Assembly: GCF_018417535.1 (NCBI RefSeq)
Contig: NZ_CP070978.1
Coordinates: forward strand, 124,001-188,000
Direction of reading: 5' to 3'
Length of the DNA stretch: 64,000 nt
Source: Burkholderia pyrrocinia
Lineage (GTDB): Bacteria; Pseudomonadota; Gammaproteobacteria; Burkholderiales; Burkholderiaceae
The notes below the pieces were generated by a model. That model saw only the letters and a program-made list of their open reading frames with translations, ran no database searches and was not told the origin of the DNA. Numbering within the stretch: position 1 is the first letter of the stretch; each line of letters starts with the position of its first letter. Below are positions 7,787 to 16,626 of this stretch, piece by piece. A program made the position numbers and the translations under genes.

Positions 7787-9346
7787 ATGAACCTGAACGC
7801 CCTGTTTTCCCGTTTCTCGATCCGTACGCGGATCTTCTCCACGCTCGGTCTCGTCGCCGTGCTGCTCGTCGTGTCGGGGCTGATCGGCCTCGCCGGCATG
7901 CAGAGCTCGAACCGCGCGCTCGACGAGGCCTATACGCAGCAACTGGCTGCGAAGACCGCGTTGTCTGCGGCGAGCCTGAACCTGACGATCGTGCGTACGA
8001 CGCTCGACCGCGCACTGCTGCATCCGGAAGCGCCAGACGTGCCCGATCTCGTCAAGAAGGCCGAGAACTATCTCGCGAAGGCCGACACCGCGTGGCGCAG
8101 CTACGCGGCGATGCCGCACGACGGCGACGAAGGCCCGCTCGCGAGCCGTCTCGACGCCGCGCGCCAGGCGCTGATCGGGCAGGCGCTGAAGCCGCTGATC
8201 GACGCGATCCGCGACGGCCGGCGCGACGAGGCCGACCGCTTGCTGATGGCGGTCGCGCCGCCGCTGTCGGTCGCGCTCACGCAGGCGACCGATGCGCTCG
8301 ATACGTACCAGGCGGCGCGCGGCAAGGATGTCTACGACACCGCGCAGACCTATTACGGCTGGATGCGCGCAGGCGCGATCGCGGGTATCGCGTTCGGCCT
8401 GGCCGCCTGCGTCGGCTGCGCGATCGGCCTGCATTACGCGATCACGCAGCCCGTGAACCGGTTGCTGTCGCATTTCCGCCGCCTGTCGGACGGCGACCTG
8501 ACGTCGGAAGTGCGCTGGTCGTCGCGCGACGAGATGGCCGAGCTGGTCAAGGGCGTGACGGGCATGCAGCGCAGCCTCGCGGATACGGTGCGCCAGGTCA
8601 GCCAGGGTTCCGAAGCGATCTCGACGGCGACGCACCAGATCGCGGCCGGCAATACCGACCTGTCGCAGCGCACCGAGGAACAGGCGTCCGCGCTGCAGGA
8701 AACGGCCGCGAGCATGGAGCAACTGACGGCGACCGTGAAGCAGAACGCCGATCATGCGCTCGAGGCGCAGGCCTGCGCGGACAGCGCGAGCGAGATCGCG
8801 ATGCGCGGCGCGACGGTGGTCGGCGAGGTGATCGGCACGATGAACGAGATCGACCACAGCTCGCAGAAGGTCGCCGACATCATCGGCACGATCGAAGGCA
8901 TCGCGTTCCAGACCAACATCCTCGCGCTGAACGCGGCGGTCGAAGCCGCACGCGCAGGCGAGCAGGGCCGTGGCTTCGCGGTGGTAGCGGGCGAGGTTCG
9001 CACGCTCGCGCAACGCTCGGCGTCCGCGGCGAAGGAAATCCGCACGCTGATCGGCGAATCGGTCGAGCGCGTCGCGAACGGCTCGCGGCTCGTCGGTGTG
9101 GCCGGCACGACGATGCAGGACATCCAGCAGGCGATCGGGCGCGTGACGGGGATCATGACGGAGATCGCGGCCGCATCGAGCGAACAGCGCGACGGGATCG
9201 AGCAGGTGAATCGCGCGGTGTCGCAGATGGACCAGGTGTCGCAGCAGAATGCGGCGCTCGTCGAACAGGCCGCGGCTGCGGCGGCGTCGCTGGAAGAGCA
9301 GGCGGACGGGTTGCGTCGCGCGGTGGGGGCGTTCCGGGTGGCGTGA
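7787..9346 (+). CDS. Methyl-accepting chemotaxis protein
   Basis: A 519-residue transmembrane chemoreceptor. Helix 1 is near residues 15-37 (IFSTLGLVAVLLVVSGL), followed by a ~150-residue periplasmic four-helix-bundle-type ligand domain, helix 2 near 195-217, a HAMP linker (ITQPVNRLLSHFRRLSDGDL) and the cytoplasmic coiled coil. The signalling tip is intact: AFQTNILALNAAVEAARAGE then GRGFAVVAGEVRTLA. It should couple to CheA/CheW. The 3' end (FRVA) lacks a CheR-tethering NWETF-type pentapeptide. No che genes are near, so it is an orphan receptor gene. The ATG at 7787 was preferred because the sequence immediately after it (MNLNALFSRFSIRTRI) is the usual Burkholderia receptor start. Confidence 0.92.
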   Translation: MNLNALFSRFSIRTRIFSTLGLVAVLLVVSGLIGLAGMQSSNRALDEAYTQQLAAKTALSAASLNLTIVRTTLDRALLHPEAPDVPDLVKKAENYLAKADTAWRSYAAMPHDGDEGPLASRLDAARQALIGQALKPLIDAIRDGRRDEADRLLMAVAPPLSVALTQATDALDTYQAARGKDVYDTAQTYYGWMRAGAIAGIAFGLAACVGCAIGLHYAITQPVNRLLSHFRRLSDGDLTSEVRWSSRDEMAELVKGVTGMQRSLADTVRQVSQGSEAISTATHQIAAGNTDLSQRTEEQASALQETAASMEQLTATVKQNADHALEAQACADSASEIAMRGATVVGEVIGTMNEIDHSSQKVADIIGTIEGIAFQTNILALNAAVEAARAGEQGRGFAVVAGEVRTLAQRSASAAKEIRTLIGESVERVANGSRLVGVAGTTMQDIQQAIGRVTGIMTEIAAASSEQRDGIEQVNRAVSQMDQVSQQNAALVEQAAAAAASLEEQADGLRRAVGAFRVA

Positions 9347-9402
9347 GCGGGCGCGTGTCGAATGGTGGCGGGTTTGTCGGTTGGCGCGACCCGCCTCACG
9401 GA

Positions 9403-9639
9403 TCAGTCCGTGTTCTCGCGGATGATCTGGTCGAGCAGATCGGCGGCATCCGACGGCTCCTCCGATCCCGTGAACGTACACACTTCGATGTGCCCGTCAC
9501 GAAACACGTCCACCTCGACGCGCATGCCGACAACGGTGATCGAGACCAGCACGCTATCGGATCGATTACGGCTCAAGGTGTAGTGAATTTTCGCGGTATC
9601 GAGCCGGTCGAGCAGGTCGAACAAGGTGTTTGTGGTCAT
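9403..9639 (-). CDS. Small acidic protein, probable immunity protein
   Basis: A 78-residue protein beginning MTTNTLFDLLDRLDTAKIHY. It has the length, acidic character and alpha-beta pattern (central strands VLVSITVVGMRVEVDVF then IEVCTF) of small immunity proteins paired with polymorphic toxins in Burkholderia. It begins only 12 bases after the stop of the toxin-like frame upstream on the same strand, the normal toxin-then-immunity order. No signal peptide. The role is inferred from context and general resemblance; no catalytic or metal motif is visible. It could instead be an unrelated conserved hypothetical protein. Confidence 0.55.
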   Translation of the reverse strand: MTTNTLFDLLDRLDTAKIHYTLSRNRSDSVLVSITVVGMRVEVDVFRDGHIEVCTFTGSEEPSDAADLLDQIIRENTD

Positions 9640-9651
9640 GGTGCAGATTAC

Positions 9652-10470
9652 CTATTTCTTAAACCGATTGTCGTTCAGCAACTTCAGTGCTTTGCGCGCG
9701 GCCTTGACGCCGTCGTTTGCATCGTCCTGAATCTTGTTCAATGGGGAATTCAGATATTGTCCGGGGAATTCTCGCAATACGGTCCCTTTGCATTCAGACG
9801 AGATGATGTCGCATGCCATCATGCCACCCCGATCCAATGCTGCGAGCTGTCCTATGCCATCCGCCGCTTCGCTTCCTGCTTATGAGAACAATTGCGCTTC
9901 ACCGAGCAGACCGGCGGAAGCAATTTGGTCATCTGCTTGCGCGACGATTCCGCGGGACGCCAAGCTACCATCGACAACGCTTTGCAAATAGCTGAAAAGC
10001 TCGTCGGCACTCACGTCGCTAGGGATCGCCCAGCTACAGGCAGTCGCTGCAGCGTCGGCCAGCGGCGATTGCAGGCTGATCGGATTGCCGCTTGCGAGAT
10101 CAGAGAATGGCCGATATGACGGTCCAGCCATCATCGCTCGCCGTGTAGTGGGGAGAGCGACACTGGCGTCGCCCGATTGGGTGGTTGATCGCTCGATCAG
10201 GACGGAAACACGTCCGCTTCGTATGGCCGAGCGAAGCGCCGCGACAGCATCGCCGACGGCCACGCCATCCGCGCTATACGATGCATGAAGACCAAGCCGT
10301 CGAATATGGTCCAGCGCCCTATGGGTTTCATTCCCAACACCTACCGTCGGCCAAACCCGCAGGAACTCGTCTGCATCTCGTCTCTGCCGGAACGTCAACG
10401 CGCCTGGAGAAACGAGTCTGTTCAAGGTGGCTTGCCTGCCGAAACACAATTCGATTTTCACTGCAGCCAT
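9652..10470 (-). pseudogene. Toxin-like gene interrupted by an in-frame stop
   Basis: Two reverse-strand stretches share one frame: residues from an ATG at 10470 (MAAVKIELCFGRQATLNRLV) to a TAA at 9880-9882, then an uninterrupted continuation through SSECKGTVLREFPGQYLN to KKLLNDNRFKK-like basic ends (actual end KALKLLNDNRFKK) and a stop at 9652. Read through, the product would be about 271 residues. The short C-terminal part, with a Cys-Lys, an EFPGQYL segment and a basic tail, resembles terminal domains of polymorphic toxins, and a small immunity-like gene follows. Base composition around 9650-9900 is lower in GC than its neighbours. The TAA may be a true loss-of-function mutation; restart at TTG 9837 or ATG 9822 could give a short fragment. 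Family assignment is by resemblance only. Confidence 0.45.
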
Positions 10471-10669
10471 CGGCCGACGCCTTTCAAATGGCATACGGAA
10501 TGGCTTGGCATCGTAACGACAGGCCGCAAGCGGATAAACCATCAGGTATTGCAGGAACCGCGCGAAAGGCGGGTGGCTCAGGGCGCGGGGCAGAAAGAAA
10601 TGTGCCCGATTGTGTCGACGAGCATCACGACGGAGCTCGTCGTCGTGTCGAACGGGCCGTGGCGCCTGA

Positions 10670-12337
10670 TCAACCCGCCGCGAGCTGCGCGGCCGCGCGC
10701 GACGACGCGACGATCAACAGCTTCATCGTCGCGCGCGTCGCGCCGACGAACAGCTTGCGCGCGGCACGCGCGTCGAGCGTGTCGAAGTCGACCTCGGTGA
10801 GGATCACGCACGGCGCCGACTGGCCCTTGAAACGGTAGATCGAATCGAGCAGCACGTCGCCTTCGCGATATTCGGGGTTGCCGAACAGGTCGTACTTGCC
10901 GGTGAAGCTCTTGATCCGGTGCGGGCCGAGCTGGTCGAGCGGCGCGAGCACCGAGCCTTCGCGGCCGCGGTACGACAGCACCGCGATGTCCTGCTTGCGG
11001 AAGCCGAGCGACAGCGCGTGCGTGATCGCGCGCTTGGTCGCGTCGATGCAGGCTTGCGCCAATGCGTCGTCCGACATGCCTGCTTCCCCGTATGCCGACA
11101 CCGACGGATCGGACCCGTCGAACGGGCTGCCCGAGCGCAACTCGGCCGCGAGCGGCTCGACGCGGCCGACGACGTCGCGCACGAATTCGAGCAGGTCGCG
11201 CGGGCTGCGGTAGTTCGTCAGCGCCTTCAGCGTGACCCAGCCGGGCAGCGCGACGGGCTCGCGCATGTACAGGTTCTGCAGCGGATCTTCGAGCCACCAC
11301 CATGCGCCGTCCGGCGCCAGCAAACGCTCCAGTGCGGCCGCCCACGGTGCGTGGAAATCCTGCCCCTCGTCGACGACCAGCACGTCGAAGCGCCAGCGCT
11401 CGGGGATTGGCGCTTCCGCGAAACGCGCCTCGAGCCGCTCGAATTCGCCGGGCACCTGGAAGTCGGGGGTATAGCCGCCGTCGCGTGCGACCCAGTCGCA
11501 CAACTGGTGGTAGTTCGCGATCTTCGCGCCGGGGGGCGCGATGCGCGCGATGTAGTCGGCGAGCGGCCGGTTGAAGCACACGTAGAGCACGCGCTTGCCG
11601 GCCGCGACGGCATCGCGCATCGCCTGCACCGCGAGCTGCGTCTTGCCCGAGCCGGCCGTGCCGGTGACGCGCAGCCGGAACGGCGCGAATTCAAGCTGGC
11701 GCGCCCACGCGGCGAGCCCACCCGACAGCCGCGTGACGAGCGTGCCGGCCTGCCCGACGAGCGCGCTCGTGTCGGGCGTGAGCGCGAGCTCGTCCGCGAG
11801 GAAATGGTGGAGCTTCGGCGCGTTTGGAAACTGTTCGTCGTCCTCGGGCAGGATCTGCAGGATCACCTGCGCGAGCCGCGCCTTGCGCGACGCGTCGACG
11901 ATGCGGTCGGCCGCGACGCCGGCGATCGACGCATCGCGGATCGAGTAGTCGGGGCAGTACAGCAGCGCTTCGACGCCGTAGACGCCCGCGCCGAGCGCGG
12001 CCGTCAGGCGCCGGTGCAGTGTTTCCTGAGTGCGCGCGAGCTGGATCGGGACATTGCGCTCCTTTTGCAGGTAGACCTTCACGAGCCCCTTCGGCGTTTC
12101 GCGCAGGAAGCCGGCCTTCTGCTCGATCAGCAGCACGCGGCCGGTCGGGCTCACGACGACGAACGCGGCCTCGCCGAACACCGAGAAGCCTTGCTCGGCG
12201 CGCGTCCAGTGCACGCCGTGATACACGGTGTAGCTGTCGGGCAGCGCGTGTTCGAGGGCAGCGAGCGTTTCGCGCTCGCGCTCGGCCGCGCCGGTCGCGG
12301 CGAGGCTTTTCCAGTCGTCGGGGATGAGGCGGGCCAT
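10670..12337 (-). CDS. NERD-domain superfamily 1 (UvrD-like) helicase
   Basis: A 555-residue protein joining a nuclease-related NERD domain to an SF1 helicase. NERD occupies about residues 15-130 with the nuclease-fold signature LLIEQKAG (E72, K74). The helicase part has Walker A GTAGSGKT (226-233), the DEGQDF box of UvrD-type enzymes, a SYRGRE-type motif, the YRFKGQSAPCVIL motif and the terminal VGATRA arginine-finger motif. It should unwind and possibly cleave nucleic acid in the cytoplasm. It stands alone between the toxin-like gene and a regulator on the same strand. Such proteins occur in housekeeping repair and in phage defence; nothing here decides between them. Confidence 0.85.
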   Translation of the reverse strand: MARLIPDDWKSLAATGAAERERETLAALEHALPDSYTVYHGVHWTRAEQGFSVFGEAAFVVVSPTGRVLLIEQKAGFLRETPKGLVKVYLQKERNVPIQLARTQETLHRRLTAALGAGVYGVEALLYCPDYSIRDASIAGVAADRIVDASRKARLAQVILQILPEDDEQFPNAPKLHHFLADELALTPDTSALVGQAGTLVTRLSGGLAAWARQLEFAPFRLRVTGTAGSGKTQLAVQAMRDAVAAGKRVLYVCFNRPLADYIARIAPPGAKIANYHQLCDWVARDGGYTPDFQVPGEFERLEARFAEAPIPERWRFDVLVVDEGQDFHAPWAAALERLLAPDGAWWWLEDPLQNLYMREPVALPGWVTLKALTNYRSPRDLLEFVRDVVGRVEPLAAELRSGSPFDGSDPSVSAYGEAGMSDDALAQACIDATKRAITHALSLGFRKQDIAVLSYRGREGSVLAPLDQLGPHRIKSFTGKYDLFGNPEYREGDVLLDSIYRFKGQSAPCVILTEVDFDTLDARAARKLFVGATRATMKLLIVASSRAAAQLAAG

Positions 12338-12443
12338 GGAGTCGGGCGGCGGATGCCGGCGTGGGCGTGAACAGGTGCGGCCATTGTACCGAGTACCTGT
12401 TCACGGCCGCACGGACGCTGGCCGTCCGGGAGACGGGCGGGTG

Positions 12444-13298
12444 TTACCCGCGCGCGAGCCGTTTCGCGAGATCGGCGCTGAGGATCGCCATGCGCGCGGG
12501 CTTTTCGTAGCAGACCACGTCGAACGCGCGAATCACTTCGCTGATGTCGGCCTCGCTCGCGCGGCCGGTGAGCAGGTCGCCCGTCAGCACGAAAATCGGC
12601 GCGCCCGGGTTGTCGGACGTGCGCACGGCCTTGATCGCGGTCGCGGCCGTGCTGTCGTCGAACAGCCATTCAGTCAGCACCGCGTCGAAGGCCTGGCCCT
12701 GCAGCGCGTCGACGAACGGCGCGAGGCCGTCGAACGCGGCCGTCGCGAAACCCTGCCGTTCGAGATAGCGGCACAGCTCGGTCGCGCTGACGCGATCGGG
12801 ATCGATCACCGCGACGACGAGCTTGTCGCTCTCCGCGCGGCGCGGATAGATCTCGATCTTGTGCACGTCGTACGCGTTCTGGTACAGCACGCCCGTGTGG
12901 CGCAGCACGCGCCAGCGGCCGTTCTGTTCGTATGCGACGAACTCGGGGCGCGCGCCGGCTTCGAGCGGCGCGCCGATCCATGCGGTGCATGGAATCTCGG
13001 CGACGCCCGCATAAAGCACGGCTTCCTGCGAATAGGCGCCGACCATGCCGGGGTCGAGCGTTTGCGCGCCGAACAGTTGGGCGGCGGGTTCGCCGTACGC
13101 TTCGGCGACTTTCTTGATCTGCGCGAGCGTCCAGGGGCTGCTGCCGCGCAGTTTGCGATGGCCTTGCGAGAAACTCAGGTCGAGGATGCGGCACAGCTCG
13201 GTGGTCTGCTGGCGCTTGCCGATGCCGTTGCGGGTCATCAGCTCGCGCACGCGCTCGGCGACCGCGAGGGAATCCGTGGTGATTGCTTCAGTGGTCAT
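12444..13298 (-). CDS. BetR-type HTH protein with a degenerate receiver domain
   Basis: A 284-residue protein. Residues 10-80 form a helix-turn-helix of the BetR type (VAERVRELMTRNGIGKRQQTTELCRILDLS). A linker region follows, then a receiver-like fold from about 158. The receiver keeps the acidic pair D166 and D168 (VIDPD), T239 (VLTG) and K266-P267 (YEKP), but the phospho-acceptor position is glutamate (E210 in AVLTEWLF) where aspartate is expected. That makes it a likely pseudo-receiver, locked or regulated without phosphorylation. The start at 13298 was preferred over 13391 because the extra residues look non-coding. It is divergent from the FAD oxidoreductase. Confidence 0.75.
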   Translation of the reverse strand: MTTEAITTDSLAVAERVRELMTRNGIGKRQQTTELCRILDLSFSQGHRKLRGSSPWTLAQIKKVAEAYGEPAAQLFGAQTLDPGMVGAYSQEAVLYAGVAEIPCTAWIGAPLEAGARPEFVAYEQNGRWRVLRHTGVLYQNAYDVHKIEIYPRRAESDKLVVAVIDPDRVSATELCRYLERQGFATAAFDGLAPFVDALQGQAFDAVLTEWLFDDSTAATAIKAVRTSDNPGAPIFVLTGDLLTGRASEADISEVIRAFDVVCYEKPARMAILSADLAKRLARG

Positions 13299-13523
13299 GC
13301 TACGGGAACGGATCGTGACGTTCAGAACGACGCCTTGCGGCAGTCTCGACGGACAGTCTTCATGACGTCCAATGGCGAGCCGACCGGCCACGCGCGGAAA
13401 AGATAACTTTACCGCAAAATGGTCGTCATTCAGTGTCGCGAAAGGTGCGTTTCTGTGAAAGGTGTGTCACGACGTTACCGCGGCTGCCCGTATCTCGAAT
13501 GTATTGACGCCTGACAAGAAGCA

Positions 13524-14858
13524 ATGACGACAACCTATCCGCTGCACGATGCATTGACCCGCGCCGAAACGGCGCTTCCGGCCGAGGCCGATGTCGTGAT
13601 CGCCGGCGCCGGCATCATGGGCTGCGCGGCCGCGTACTACCTGGGCCTGCGTGGCCTGAAGGCCGTCGTGCTCGACAAGTCGCGCATCGCCGGACAGCAG
13701 TCGACGCGCGCGTGGGGCTTCGTTCGACAGCAGGGCCGCGAAGCCGCCGAGGTGCCGCTGATGATGGCCGGCATGCGGATCTGGGAGGGTTTAGAGGAAA
13801 CCCTCGGTTTCGATCTCGAATGGCGGCAGGGCGGCTGTCTCTATATTGCGGACAACGAAACGGACTGGTCGTCGTTCCAGGCGTGGCTCGCGGTCGCGCG
13901 CGAGCACGGGCTCGACACGCGCACGCTGACGCGCGCGCAGATCGACGAGCGCGTCAGCGGCCTTTCGCCGCAGGCGCGCACGCTCGGCGGGCTCTATACC
14001 GCGACCGACGGGCAGGCCGAGCCGCGCCGCGTGGCCGCGGCATTCGCCGCGCGCGCCACCGAGGCCGGCGCGCGCTTCTTCGAAGGCTGCGGCGTGACGT
14101 CGATCGAGACGGCCGGCGGCGCGGTCGTCGGCGCCGCGACGGAGCGCGGCACGATCCGCACGCGGCGCGTGATCTGCGCGGCCGGCGCGACCAGCTTCCG
14201 GCTGCTCGACGGCGTCGGCATCCGGCTGCCGCAGCAGGCCGTGCGCGGCACCTGCATGCGCACCAACGTGGTGCCTCCGGTGTCCGCATCGACGCTCTGG
14301 GGGCACGGCCTCGGCATTCGGCAGCGCCAGAACGGCGCGATCAATCTCGCCGACGACATGCAGGTCGACGTCGACCTGACGCTCGGCCACCTGCGCGGGT
14401 TGAGTCTGTTCTGGCCGGAATTCTGGTCGCAGCGCGACAAATTCCGGCTGCACGTGAATTCGGCTGCATGGCGCGATGCGCTCGCGCGCGTCAACGGCGC
14501 GGCCGGGCCGATCGAGCCGCGCGATCCTCAGCCGCAGCCGAATCGTGCGCATGCGCCGCGCGCGCTCGCGAAGCTCAAGGCGATCTTCCCTGCGCTGAAG
14601 GATGCGCAGATCGTCGAGGCGTGGGCCGGCCTGATCGACGTGCTGCCCGACGGCATTCCGGTGATCGATGCGCCGGGCACGCCGTCGGGGCTCGCGATCG
14701 CGACGGGGTTCTGCGGCCATGGCTTCGCGATGGGGCCGATCGTCGGCCGGCTGCTCGCCGAATGGATCGACACGGGTGCGCCGTCGCTCGACCTGTCGGC
14801 GTTTCGTGCGCAACGTTTCGTCGACGGGACGATGGTGCGGCCGCGCCGCATGCTGTAA
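13524..14858 (+). CDS. FAD-dependent amine/amino-acid oxidoreductase (DadA-like fold)
   Basis: A 444-residue soluble flavoprotein. The ADP-binding motif VVIAGAGIMGCAAAYYLGLRG opens the protein (residues 20-40), and the C-terminal FAD loop ATGFCGHGFAMGPIVGRLLAEW closes it, the usual plan of the DAO family (D-amino-acid dehydrogenase, sarcosine or glycine oxidase). A distinct STRAWGFVRQQGRE segment follows the dinucleotide site. The likely reaction is oxidation of an N-substituted or D-amino acid. It is divergent from the BetR-type regulator 225 bases away and is followed by an ion channel gene. The substrate is not recognisable. Confidence 0.82.
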   Translation: MTTTYPLHDALTRAETALPAEADVVIAGAGIMGCAAAYYLGLRGLKAVVLDKSRIAGQQSTRAWGFVRQQGREAAEVPLMMAGMRIWEGLEETLGFDLEWRQGGCLYIADNETDWSSFQAWLAVAREHGLDTRTLTRAQIDERVSGLSPQARTLGGLYTATDGQAEPRRVAAAFAARATEAGARFFEGCGVTSIETAGGAVVGAATERGTIRTRRVICAAGATSFRLLDGVGIRLPQQAVRGTCMRTNVVPPVSASTLWGHGLGIRQRQNGAINLADDMQVDVDLTLGHLRGLSLFWPEFWSQRDKFRLHVNSAAWRDALARVNGAAGPIEPRDPQPQPNRAHAPRALAKLKAIFPALKDAQIVEAWAGLIDVLPDGIPVIDAPGTPSGLAIATGFCGHGFAMGPIVGRLLAEWIDTGAPSLDLSAFRAQRFVDGTMVRPRRML

Positions 14859-14942
14859 CGGACGAATCGATGCGATGACGTCGGGCCGGATCGCCGCCTT
14901 CCCGTCGTAGAATCGAGCCCGCATCCTTCAGGAGATTCCCCG

Positions 14943-16037
14943 TTGGCCTCGCCTTCCGCCCAGCGCCGTTCGTTGCGCTCACGCTTGCGTCGTGCCCGTG
15001 ATCCGTGGCAGGCGCCGCGTGCGCGCATGCTGTTCACGCGTCCCGCGACGTCGCCGCGGCGCACGCTGCTGTTCCGTGTCGGTGCGGTCGTGCTGTTGTG
15101 CGTGCTCGCGTTCCTCGTGCTGTATCTCGATCGCGACGGCCTGCGCGATTCGACCAAGAGCACGCCGATGACCGTCGCCGATCTCGTGTACTTCACGATG
15201 GTCACCGTCGCGACGGTCGGCTACGGCGACATCGTGCCCGTGACCGCGCGCGCCCGCCTGATCGATGCGTTCTTCATCGTGCCGATCCGCATCGGCATCT
15301 GGTTCATTTTCCTGGGCACGGCGTATCAGTTCGTGATCCAGCGTGTCGTCGAGGAATTCCGCATGAAACGCCTGCAAAAGCAATTGTCCGATCACATCGT
15401 CGTGTGCGGTTATGGCCTGTCGGGGTCGATCGCCGTGCGCGAACTGCTCGAAAGCGGCGTCGATGCCGCGACGATCATCGTGATCGATTCGCAGCAGCAG
15501 GCGCTCGAAGCCGCGACGTCGCTCGGCGTGACGGGGCTGCTCGGCGATCCCGCGCACGAGGATCTGCTGCAGCAGGCACAGGTGCGCGCCGCGAAGGCCG
15601 TGATCATCTCGGTGACCGACGATCCGACCGCGATCCTGCTGACGCTGTCGGTGCGCAGCATCGCGCCCGATACGAAGATCGTCGTGCGGATCCAGGAGAA
15701 CCTGTACCAGCGGCAACTGCGGCAGGCCGGCGCGGACGTGATCGTGTCGTCGACAAAGATCGGCGCGTTGCTGCTCGCGGATGCGGTGCATAGCCGCTAC
15801 ATCGTGCCGTTCGTGAACGACATGCTGTCGACGCGCGGGCGCGCGACGCTGCTCGAGCGCGAGGCGTTGCCGCACGAGATCGGCTGCATGACCAATGTCG
15901 TGCCGGGCGCGATCGTGGTCGGGCTCGATCGCTGCGGGAAGATCCAGTCGTTTTATGAAGACCCGCCGTGCCGGATCGAGGCGGGCGATACGCTGGTGGT
16001 GATTCAGTCGGCGCGGATTCCGGATGCGGATGTTTGA
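14943..16037 (+). CDS. RCK-domain potassium channel
   Basis: A 364-residue two-helix potassium channel. Helix 1 is about residues 43-62, the pore loop carries the selectivity filter TVGYGD (91-96), and helix 2 spans about 108-131. The cytoplasmic part begins with a Rossmann-type RCK_N domain (HIVVCGYGLSGSIAVREL) and ends with an RCK_C domain. It should form a tetrameric inner-membrane channel gated by a ligand bound to the RCK ring. The start is an unusual TTG at 14943, chosen because AGGAG lies at the right distance (near 14930) and no ATG or GTG fits as well. The first 40 residues are very basic. Confidence 0.88.
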   Translation: MASPSAQRRSLRSRLRRARDPWQAPRARMLFTRPATSPRRTLLFRVGAVVLLCVLAFLVLYLDRDGLRDSTKSTPMTVADLVYFTMVTVATVGYGDIVPVTARARLIDAFFIVPIRIGIWFIFLGTAYQFVIQRVVEEFRMKRLQKQLSDHIVVCGYGLSGSIAVRELLESGVDAATIIVIDSQQQALEAATSLGVTGLLGDPAHEDLLQQAQVRAAKAVIISVTDDPTAILLTLSVRSIAPDTKIVVRIQENLYQRQLRQAGADVIVSSTKIGALLLADAVHSRYIVPFVNDMLSTRGRATLLEREALPHEIGCMTNVVPGAIVVGLDRCGKIQSFYEDPPCRIEAGDTLVVIQSARIPDADV

Positions 16038-16222
16038 TAATTCGTAGTATTTTAAAATAATTATGGCAATTATTTTTCTCGATTTTTCATTTTATTTCTA
16101 GTGCTTCGGCGTCGTGCCGGTGCACACGATACAGACGATTGCCAACTGTATCCAAATTTCGGGTGACGAACTCTACTTGGTTGTTCTACAGCCCAATGAG
16201 CAGGGAGACTCTATTGCGTTTG
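16038..16222. other. AT-rich intergenic stretch before the IS remnant
   Basis: Right after the channel gene the composition drops sharply (runs such as TTTTAAAATAATTATGG near 16050). From 16114 a plus-strand frame reads MPVHTIQTIANCIQIS and on into the IS end at 16223, which suggests the start of a gene cut off by the insertion. This is too short to name. Confidence 0.3.
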
Positions 16223-16505
16223 AGGGGCGTTGTTGCATAAATCAGGCACAAGGACGAAGTGATGCCTTTGTTCATGATCTCAGGCGATGCGGACGGACTG
16301 CGGGCGTGCGAGCTCAGTCATGCGGTTGAGCACACCCACACGAATCGCGACCTCAGTGGCCTGCGAGTCGATGCGTCGAGCCCACAGGCAGGGGCCGGTG
16401 AGTGTCTTGAACCGATACATCGCGTTCTCGGCGAGCGAACGTTGGGAAACTGCATTCGTACACCCGATTTCCGAAAAGCCGCAAATATCGATGCCGGTCT
16501 ACGGG
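16223..16505 (-). mobile_element. IS5-family insertion sequence remnant (terminal end and transposase C-terminus)
   Basis: GGGGCGTTGTTGCATAAATC at 16225-16244 is the kind of end found on IS5-family elements in Burkholderia. The reverse strand encodes the transposase C-terminus ending at a TGA (16280-16282): RSLAENAMYRFKTLTG, then CLWARRIDSQATEVAIRVGV and ARPQSVRIA, with the conserved Arg, Glu and Tyr spacing of the DDE family's last motif. The frame is closed upstream by a stop near 16510, so only about 75 residues survive. The other end and both earlier catalytic aspartates are missing, so the copy is dead. It marks one border of the low-GC patch. Confidence 0.75.
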
Positions 16506-16626
16506 CAATAACGCGCTATCGAACACGCCGCTTCTCACGGCTCAGAACCCTACGCTAGCAGGGTTACTGGACATATAGCGCGTCTGTGAACACTGCTAGC
16601 GCCAATTGTGAACGCCTGCAGCTAGC

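Noticed and set aside
16546..16565. AACCCT...AGGGTT inverted repeat as terminator of the haem-protein gene
   Set aside because: Six-base arms around an eight-base loop with no T-run; too weak to call.
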